From Caulobacter sp. (GTDB taxonomy: Bacteria > Pseudomonadota > Alphaproteobacteria > Caulobacterales > Caulobacteraceae): DNA of 9,661 bases. Below the pieces are notes generated by a model that did not search any database, was not told where the DNA came from, and saw only the letters and a program-made list of their open reading frames with translations. The stretch's first letter is position 1; the number at the start of each line of letters is the position of its first letter. Both the position numbers and the translations under genes were made by a program. The stretch spans positions 1-9,661 of the forward strand of contig JACMOF010000504.1 of the NCBI GenBank assembly GCA_014378155.1, written 5' to 3'. This document shows positions 5,910 to 9,661 of this stretch, one piece after another.

Positions 5910-6352
5910 TGTCAGTTGCCCGGATCCTCATCGCCGACAGCGACCGCGCGGTTTCGGAGATGCTGCAGATCCGCCTGGACGTCGCGGGTTACCATCCGTT
6001 GTCGGCGCGCAGCGGCACGGGGGCCTTGGAAATCATCCGCAACATGCGGCCGGCGGCCTTGGTTCTCGACTTGGGAATCCTCGATATCGACGCTTTCAAA
6101 CTGTTGACGATCCTGCAGCACGATCGCTTGCGACCGCCCTGTCCAACGCTGCTGATCGGCAAGCGGCTGGGGGTCGAGGATATTCGACGCGCCGCCACCC
6201 TGGGGGTGCGCACCTGCGTGGTGAAACCGTTCAGTGGCGCCGATTTGCTCGATCGCGTGGCCAAGATGCTGAAGCCCGCGCTCGGTATAGCCAGCGCGTC
6301 AACCCGCGCGGCCGTTTCAGCGGCGCCAGCCTCCACCGAGTTCTTTAACTGA
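5909..6352 (+). CDS. Stand-alone CheY-like response-regulator receiver, atypical
   Basis: A single receiver domain (residues 4-123) without a DNA-binding or enzymatic output domain, 147 residues in all. Asp10 and Asp12 (IADSD) would bind Mg2+, Asp54 (LVLDLG) is the phospho-acceptor, and Lys106 (VVKPF) is the conserved lysine. At the place of the conserved Thr/Ser after the fourth strand (TLLIGKR) there is Gly84, so phosphorylation-driven switching may differ from CheY. The usual MDG after the acceptor is IDA. The last 25 residues form an Ala/Ser-rich tail ending STEFFN. The start overlaps the upstream stop by one base. It probably acts with the 127-aa protein as a phospho-relay sink, motor regulator or adaptor; no histidine kinase is nearby. 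The gene ends 10 bases from the convergent 3D-domain gene. Confidence 0.9.
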   Translation: MSVARILIADSDRAVSEMLQIRLDVAGYHPLSARSGTGALEIIRNMRPAALVLDLGILDIDAFKLLTILQHDRLRPPCPTLLIGKRLGVEDIRRAATLGVRTCVVKPFSGADLLDRVAKMLKPALGIASASTRAAVSAAPASTEFFN

Positions 6353-6362
6353 TTTGCTCCGC

Positions 6363-6857
6363 CTATCCTGGCGGGCAGCCCTTGAACTCGCCGACCTTGG
6401 TCACCGAGAGGGTCGCCAGGTTCAGGTTCATAAGGGGCTTCATCGAAGACGCGCCCTGGCCGCTGAACAGGTCTAGCTTGTTGCCCTTGATCGCGCCGCC
6501 GATGTCGGACGCGTACCAATAGCCGTCATGCTTGGCGCCGTTGGGCATCGGCAGGCCGACGGTTTCCTTGATGAACACCACGGTGCGGCGGGGGATCACG
6601 CTCTTGTCGACCGCCAGGGTGCGCATCGCCACGACCTTGCAGCCCAGGCTGTCCAGCGCGCGGATGCCCTTGGCGCCCGCATGATAGAGCGTGGCCTTCA
6701 TTCGGTATTCCACCGAGCCTGGCACGGACCCCGTCAGGGCCCCGGTGATCAGGTCGCCCAGCGGATCGCTGCGCTGTTCGGGTTCGCCGGCGGAGGCAGG
6801 GAGGGCGATGGACATGGCCAGAGCAGCGGCCAAAAATCCCGCAAACGTGCGTCGCAT
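6363..6857 (-). CDS. Secreted 3D-domain (double-psi beta-barrel) protein
   Basis: The 164-residue product opens with a Sec signal peptide: MRR, a hydrophobic stretch to about residue 20, and ASA before Gly24 as a likely signal-peptidase I site. The rest is a small double-psi beta-barrel of the 3D (Asp-Asp-Asp) family, related to the catalytic domain of MltA lytic transglycosylases. LAVDKSVIPRRTVVFI (81-96) supplies Asp84, and ASDIGGAIKGNKLDLFSG (116-133) supplies Asp118 and Asp129. No MltA insertion domain or peptidoglycan-binding repeat is present, so it is a minimal version; a periplasmic peptidoglycan-cleaving or binding role is inferred from the family. Cys73 and Cys161 might form a disulfide. 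The ATG at 6857 is preceded by GAGGA (6866-6870). The gene converges on the receiver gene with only 10 bases between stops. Confidence 0.85.
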   Translation of the reverse strand: MRRTFAGFLAAALAMSIALPASAGEPEQRSDPLGDLITGALTGSVPGSVEYRMKATLYHAGAKGIRALDSLGCKVVAMRTLAVDKSVIPRRTVVFIKETVGLPMPNGAKHDGYWYASDIGGAIKGNKLDLFSGQGASSMKPLMNLNLATLSVTKVGEFKGCPPG

Positions 6858-6910
6858 CGAGGAGTTCCTCTTATCGGCGTAGAGTGTCGGTCGGCGGCCT
6901 AAGTACTAAG

Positions 6911-6926
6911 GTCACAGCCCCGTGAC
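6911..6926. promoter_or_regulatory. GTCAC-N6-GTGAC dyad, candidate operator
   Basis: GTCAC (6911-6915) and GTGAC (6922-6926) form an inverted repeat; a third half-site, GTGAC, lies at 6941-6945. It is 54 bases upstream of the 3D-domain gene start. On the minus strand TTGTCA (6923-6928) overlaps the dyad and could be a -35 element, but a convincing -10 is not seen. The bound regulator is unknown. Confidence 0.35.
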
Positions 6927-7040
6927 AACCCATCCAGGGGTGACCGATGGTCGCTGCGCACGTTTCGCGACAGGGGCGGCGCGCAGCGCGCAGGGTTGAA
7001 ATCAGTTCCGCAAGACGCGCAAAGCCTGGCCTCACAAGGG

Positions 7041-7088
7041 CCTTCGTGCTGGCGCTTGCCGTTCGTGACAAGCCGGCGCTAGCGAAGG
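7041..7088. other. Long imperfect hairpin in intergenic DNA
   Basis: CCTTC (7041-7045), GCTGGCG (7048-7054) and CTTG (7055-7058) pair with GAAGG (7084-7088), CGCTAGC (7077-7083) and CAAG (7069-7072). There is one G.T pair, a 2-base bulge on the left, CCGG bulged on the right and a 10-base loop. No T-run follows, so a rho-independent terminator is unlikely. It could be a structured leader, a small RNA or a chance dyad. Confidence 0.35.
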
Positions 7089-7109
7089 GCGCGCGGGTGT
7101 CTTAAACCC

Positions 7110-7114
7110 GAGTC
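7110..7114. promoter_or_regulatory. GANTC (CcrM-type) methylation site, first of two
   Basis: GAGTC, the recognition sequence of the cell-cycle methyltransferase CcrM in Caulobacter-like bacteria. It lies 112 bases upstream of the nuclease start in the same intergenic region as the second site. Methylation state at such sites can affect GcrA-dependent promoters. Confidence 0.35.
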
Positions 7115-7161
7115 GCCCGCTGGATGGGCACGGTCAGACGCCTCTCAGGTCAGCTTTCTGG

Positions 7162-7178
7162 CCGAGTGAGTCGCTCGG
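7162..7178. promoter_or_regulatory. Near-palindrome containing the second GANTC site
   Basis: CCGAG (7162-7166) and CTCGG (7174-7178) flank a 7-base centre that contains GAGTC (7168-7172). The dyad is 48 bases upstream of the nuclease ATG, where a promoter or operator would be expected. Confidence 0.3.
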
Positions 7179-7226
7179 ATCGACCCGTCCTCGCGTCGTC
7201 GGGCCCGTCAGTTCCGTGGAGCGCGC

Positions 7227-8258
7227 ATGAAGTCGTCCGTCCGTCTGTCCGTCAGCCTGGCCGTCGTGGCCCTGATCGCCGCGCCCGCGCCAACGGCCCT
7301 GGCCTGGGGGGCTTGGGGCCACCGCATGGTCGGGGTGGTCGCCGCCGAGAGCCTGCCCGGCGACGTGCCGGCGTTCCTGCGCACGCCCGCCGCCGTGGCC
7401 GCCATCGGCGAATATGCCCGCGAGCCGGACCGCTGGAAGGGCTCGGGCAAGGTCCACGACACAGATCGCGACGCGGCCCATTTCCTGGACCTTGACGATG
7501 AAGGCAAGATGTATGGCGGGCCGAAATTCTCGGTCGAGACCCTGCCGCCCACCCGAGCCGACTATGAGAAGGCCCTGGCCCTGGCAGGCCACGACAGCTG
7601 GAACGCCGGCTACCTGCCCTACACGATCATTGACGGTTACCAGCAGCTGGCGAAGGACTTCACCTACTGGCGCATCCTCAAGGCAGTCTCCAAGACCGAG
7701 AAGGACAAGACCAAGCGCGCCTACTACGTCGCCGACCTGAAGCGCCGCGAGGAGTTGGTGATCCGCGACCTCGGCGTCTGGGCCCACTATGTGGGTGACG
7801 GCAGCCAACCCCTGCATCTGAGCGTGCACTACAACGGCTGGGGCGATTACCCCAACCCGAACGGCTACACCCAGAGCCGGGCCACCCATGGCGATTTCGA
7901 GGGGCCGCTGGTCAAGGCCTTGGCCGTCAAAGCCGACGTCAAGAAGCTGGTGCCGGCCTATGTCGATTGCGCCTGCGCGGTCGAGACTCGCACCGTGGCC
8001 TATCTGACCAAGACCTTCAGTCTGGTCGAGCCGCTGTATCAGCTGGAAAAGGCCGGCGGCATGGTCGCCACCGACCCGCGCGCCAAGGCCCTGGTCGACG
8101 AGCGGCTTGCGGCTGGCGCCACCGAGCTGCGCGACCTGGTCGTCGATGCCTGGAAGGCCAGCGCCAATGGCAAGATCGGTTATCGCCCCGAGACCACCGT
8201 CGCCGACGTGGTGTCGGGCAAGGCCGATCCTTGGATCGACCTGTACGGCAAGGACTGA
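7227..8258 (+). CDS. Exported S1/P1-type zinc-dependent nuclease
   Basis: S1/P1 nucleases are trinuclear-zinc enzymes that cleave single-stranded nucleic acids and 3'-phosphomonoesters. The 343-residue precursor has a Sec signal peptide (hydrophobic segment 9-22, ALA before Trp27); cleavage there makes Trp27 the mature N terminus, which in P1 nuclease binds zinc through its free amino group. Counting Trp27 as 1, His32 falls at 6 and His85 at 59, against 6 and 60 in P1. His187, Asp191, His197 and His221 then follow with nearly the P1 spacing (H116, D120, H126, H149). The last ligand, Asp153 in P1, is Glu225 here; Asp68 probably replaces Asp45. The start follows GGAG (7218-7221). A role in periplasmic or extracellular nucleic-acid breakdown for phosphate or nucleoside supply is inferred. 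The Nudix gene follows after 4 bases. Confidence 0.9.
   Translation: MKSSVRLSVSLAVVALIAAPAPTALAWGAWGHRMVGVVAAESLPGDVPAFLRTPAAVAAIGEYAREPDRWKGSGKVHDTDRDAAHFLDLDDEGKMYGGPKFSVETLPPTRADYEKALALAGHDSWNAGYLPYTIIDGYQQLAKDFTYWRILKAVSKTEKDKTKRAYYVADLKRREELVIRDLGVWAHYVGDGSQPLHLSVHYNGWGDYPNPNGYTQSRATHGDFEGPLVKALAVKADVKKLVPAYVDCACAVETRTVAYLTKTFSLVEPLYQLEKAGGMVATDPRAKALVDERLAAGATELRDLVVDAWKASANGKIGYRPETTVADVVSGKADPWIDLYGKD
8250..8254 (+). promoter_or_regulatory. Ribosome-binding site that sets the Nudix TTG start
   Basis: AAGGA lies in the last codons of the nuclease gene, 8 bases before TTG at 8263. It supports the non-ATG start of the Nudix gene and translational coupling across the 4-base gap. Confidence 0.6.
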
Positions 8259-8262
8259 TCGC

Positions 8263-8709
8263 TTGCTGGCGTTCGACGCGCCCGACGCGGCGCTGGACTA
8301 TAAGAACCGTTGGGCCGCCTTCGGCATCGCCGAGGGCGCCCACGGCAAGATCGCCCTGGTCGAGGTGCGCAAGCCCGGCCAGCCGCCCTATTTCGATCTG
8401 CCCGGCGGAGCGGTCGATGGCGGTGAGGATGAGCCCGCGGCGATCGTGCGCGAGTTCGGCGAGGAGACTGGCCTGGTGGTCGAGGTCGGCCGCCGCGTGG
8501 TCGAGATCAGCCAGCCGTTCATCAAGTCCAACGGCCAGCCGCTGCGCAACTTCGGCGGGGTGTACGCGGTGACGGTCGTGGCCGAGCGGCCGGACCTCAA
8601 GGTCGAGGACGACCACACGCTGGTGTGGCTTGATCCCCGCGACGCCGTGGTGGCGCTGCGGCATGACGGGCACGCCTGGGCCGTGGCGGCCTGGCTGCGG
8701 CGGGGCTAG
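8263..8709 (+). CDS. Nudix hydrolase
   Basis: The 148-residue protein has a complete Nudix box matching GX5EX7REUXEEXGU: Gly49, Glu55, Arg63-Glu64, Glu67-Glu68, Gly70, Leu71. Glu67 and Glu68 should bind the divalent metal that activates water to cleave a nucleoside diphosphate linked to another moiety (X). The substrate cannot be read from the sequence; no NADH-pyrophosphatase or MutT-specific motif is evident. It is close to the family core in length, with about 30 residues before the first core strand and no signal peptide, so it is cytoplasmic. The TTG at 8263 is chosen because AAGGA sits 8 bases upstream and no in-frame ATG or GTG lies between the nuclease stop and the Nudix fold. It probably shares a transcript with the nuclease. 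The stop shares CTAG with the convergent neighbour. Confidence 0.9.
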   Translation: MLAFDAPDAALDYKNRWAAFGIAEGAHGKIALVEVRKPGQPPYFDLPGGAVDGGEDEPAAIVREFGEETGLVVEVGRRVVEISQPFIKSNGQPLRNFGGVYAVTVVAERPDLKVEDDHTLVWLDPRDAVVALRHDGHAWAVAAWLRRG

Positions 8710-9038
8710 CCTTTCGCCAGCATCGCCTTGGCCTTTTCCGGCGCCACCTGGTCGAAGATCGTCCGCAAGTGCACGTCCTTGGCGTGATCGTTGTGCAGGT
8801 CCCAGGCCAGCGAAACCGGCAGGCGTAGGCGATTGCCGTCGGCCAGCTTCGCGACCAGCACGCGCCACGAGAAGCCCTCGCCGGGTTCGCCCAGCGGGTC
8901 CCTGAACTCCAGCGGGGCCGGATCGCGCAGGCGAAACGCGCGGCCCTCGTGGGCGTCGAACCAGTCTTGGTCGGCCTTGGCGACGGGATCAATCTTCGAT
9001 GGCGGCGCGGCCAACTTAGCTTTCAGAGTGCGGACCAT
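8706..9038 (-). CDS. Uncharacterised 110-aa cytoplasmic protein
   Basis: I do not recognise this family. The 110-residue product starts at an ATG (9036-9038) with a perfect AGGAGG 6 bases upstream (9045-9050 on the plus strand), which makes it a convincing gene. No signal peptide or membrane segment is seen. The N-terminal 20 residues are basic (MVRTLKAKLA), followed by DQDWFDAHEGRAFRLRDP (23-40) and a likely beta-rich centre (FSWRVLVAKLADGNRLRLPV, 56-75). The tail includes DLHNDHAKDVHL (80-91), which is rich in His and Asp and could bind metal, though no known motif matches. There is no cysteine. Its stop TAG (8706-8708, complement) and the Nudix stop TAG (8707-8709) lie in one CTAG. It is divergent from the ferredoxin-like gene across a 114-base gap. 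Confidence 0.82.
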   Translation of the reverse strand: MVRTLKAKLAAPPSKIDPVAKADQDWFDAHEGRAFRLRDPAPLEFRDPLGEPGEGFSWRVLVAKLADGNRLRLPVSLAWDLHNDHAKDVHLRTIFDQVAPEKAKAMLAKG

Positions 9039-9121
9039 GGCGAGCCTCCTGCTTGCAGCGGCGGTCTCTAGCAGCTTGGCGAGGCCTTGCCATCCGCCGG
9101 GCGCGTCCCATCTGCGTGAGC

Positions 9122-9135
9122 GGAGCCATGGCTCC
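9122..9135. promoter_or_regulatory. 14-bp perfect palindrome, candidate operator
   Basis: GGAGCCATGGCTCC reads the same on both strands. It is 17 bases before the GTG start of the ferredoxin-like gene and in the divergent region shared with the 110-aa gene. A repressor here could block the rightward gene. The ATG inside it is out of frame with that gene and meets a stop after 12 codons. Confidence 0.35.
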
Positions 9136-9152
9136 AGTCAGGCAGGACCTCC

Positions 9153-9524
9153 GTGAGCCACGATAGGCCGTTCAAGCGCGCCCGTTCCGACTGGACCGAA
9201 GTGGTCCTGGTCTGCCGCAAATGTTCGAAGAAACTCGACGGCGGGTTCGGCGACAACGGCGATCAGCGCCTGGCCAAGGCGCTGCGAAAATCCATCGCCG
9301 GCAAAGGCCGCAAGGCCCGCGCGGGCGTCGTCGAAGTCGGTTGCTTCGACGTCTGTCCCAAGAACGCCGTGGTGGCCGTGCTAGCCTCCAACCCGGGCGA
9401 CTGGGTCGTGGTTCCGCGCGGGGCGTCGACGGCGGCGGTGGCGCAGCGACTGGGGCTGGACGCGGCGGCCCTAGGAGACCGGCCGGAAGCGCTTCACCGC
9501 CAAGAAGCCCAGCCCGCCGAGTAG
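9153..9524 (+). CDS. Thioredoxin-like [2Fe-2S] ferredoxin domain protein
   Basis: The protein is 123 residues from a GTG start preceded by AGGA (9144-9147). It carries two cysteine pairs: Cys21-X2-Cys24 after a hydrophobic strand (EVVLVCRKC) and Cys64-X3-Cys68 (VGCFDVCP). This four-cysteine layout and the strand-helix-strand pattern between them match the thioredoxin-fold [2Fe-2S] ferredoxins (Shethna type, and the related NuoE C-terminal and DUF1636 proteins). Such proteins carry single electrons or bind clusters; the partner is unknown. Those from the Shethna group usually have a longer spacing in the first pair, so the subfamily is unsure. The last 18 residues overlap the end of the convergent membrane-protein gene and are rich in Ala, Glu and Gln, with no conserved look. 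An electron-donor role for the sulfite reductase 5 kb away is possible but has no direct support. Confidence 0.75.
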   Translation: MSHDRPFKRARSDWTEVVLVCRKCSKKLDGGFGDNGDQRLAKALRKSIAGKGRKARAGVVEVGCFDVCPKNAVVAVLASNPGDWVVVPRGASTAAVAQRLGLDAAALGDRPEALHRQEAQPAE

Positions 9525-9661
9525 GATCAGGCTAGCCCCCTGGGCGATGGCGAAGGGCGGCTCGGTTCCGGCCGGGGCCAGGACGTGCAGCGGCGGGATC
9601 TTCCGGAACGACTGAGCCACGCCGACGAAGACGTTGAGATAGAGGGCGATGGTCGCGGTGA
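9471..9661 (-). CDS. Small membrane protein, C-terminal 62 residues, cut by window edge
   Basis: The minus strand from the right edge reads TATIALYLNVFVGVAQSFRK, then IPPLHVLAPAGTEPPFAIAQ, then GASLILLGGLGFLAVKRFRPVS, and stops at TAG (9471-9473, complement). Two hydrophobic segments (about 1-15 and 38-55 of the visible part) are joined by a loop with LHVLAPAGTEPPF, and the end is basic (KRFRP), as expected for a cytoplasmic tail of an inner-membrane protein. It resembles uncharacterised small multi-pass membrane proteins that I know of in proteobacteria, but I cannot name a family. The first codons lie outside the window. Its last 54 bases overlap the 3' end of the ferredoxin-like gene in the opposite direction. 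Confidence 0.7.
   Translation of the reverse strand, partial: TATIALYLNVFVGVAQSFRKIPPLHVLAPAGTEPPFAIAQGASLILLGGLGFLAVKRFRPVS

Larger units (their letters stand above)
6858..7226. other. 369-base divergent intergenic region, no gene seen
   Basis: Between the 3D-domain gene (leftward) and the S1/P1 nuclease gene (rightward) no open frame looks coding. The stretch holds the GTCAC dyad at 6911-6926, an imperfect hairpin at 7041-7088, a CGGGT/ACCCG hairpin at 7094-7110, GANTC sites at 7110-7114 and 7168-7172, and a near-palindrome at 7162-7178. Both promoters should lie here. No tRNA cloverleaf was found. Confidence 0.7.

Noticed and set aside
6871..7071. 66-codon minus-strand frame in the intergenic region
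   Set aside because: TTG start, no ribosome-binding site, composition not gene-like.
7091..7140. Possible tRNA or terminator around the CGGGT/ACCCG hairpin
   Set aside because: No cloverleaf arms or T-loop consensus and no T-run after the stem.
7124..7495. 123-codon plus frame starting before the nuclease
   Set aside because: Overlaps the nuclease in another frame and is Arg/Gly/Pro-rich; no ribosome-binding site.
7134..7889. 251-codon minus-strand frame opposite the S1/P1 nuclease
   Set aside because: Composition-driven shadow; the plus strand has a signal peptide and zinc ligands.
9153..9524. Ferredoxin-like gene as the electron donor of the sulfite reductase
   Set aside because: It is 5 kb away in another unit and its four-cysteine pattern is of a different class from plant-type or bacterial 4Fe-4S donors; only a guess.

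Overview
The window reads as a chromosomal segment of a GC-rich alphaproteobacterium, most likely Caulobacter or a close relative. Three things suggest this: the strong G/C bias at third codon positions, a sulfur operon that includes DUF2849 and DUF934 genes, and a near-consensus CtrA-type box (TTAA-N7-TTAT). This is inferred from protein style and motifs; no database comparison was possible. No insertion sequence, phage gene, CRISPR array, rRNA or tRNA was seen, and composition looks even throughout.

Layout. Positions 1-1074, minus strand: the 5' end of an AroQ/PchB-type chorismate mutase gene, cut by the window edge, preceded by a GcvA-like LysR regulator gene. Positions 1075-1293: a divergent promoter region with a 26-bp near-perfect palindrome centred on CTAG. 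Positions 1294-5406, plus strand: a tightly packed assimilatory sulfate-reduction operon in the order SUMT (siroheme precursor synthesis), DUF2849, sulfite reductase hemoprotein, DUF934, CysH. Its junctions are ATGA, a 1-base gap, a 17-base overlap and TGATG. The CysH has the paired cysteines of the [4Fe-4S] APS-reductase type, so the pathway would run APS to sulfite to sulfide, with siroheme supplied by the first gene. The electron donor to the sulfite reductase is not in the window.

Positions 5407-6352: a separate two-gene unit. It encodes a 127-aa helical protein of unknown function (TTG start) and an overlapping stand-alone CheY-like receiver that lacks the conserved Thr/Ser. Upstream lie the CtrA-like box and an inverted repeat covering the ribosome-binding site. 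This pair is the best candidate here for something undescribed.

Positions 6363-6857, minus: a secreted, minimal 3D-domain (double-psi beta-barrel) protein. Positions 6858-7226: a 369-base divergent intergenic region with several dyads and two GANTC sites. Positions 7227-8709, plus: an exported S1/P1-type zinc nuclease whose signal cleavage should expose the metal-binding Trp, followed 4 bases later by a Nudix hydrolase with a TTG start. Positions 8706-9038, minus: an unrecognised 110-aa protein whose stop codon shares a CTAG with the Nudix stop. Positions 9153-9524, plus: a thioredoxin-fold-like [2Fe-2S] ferredoxin candidate (GTG start). Its 3' end overlaps by 54 bases the end of a membrane-protein gene that enters from the right edge on the minus strand (9471-9661).
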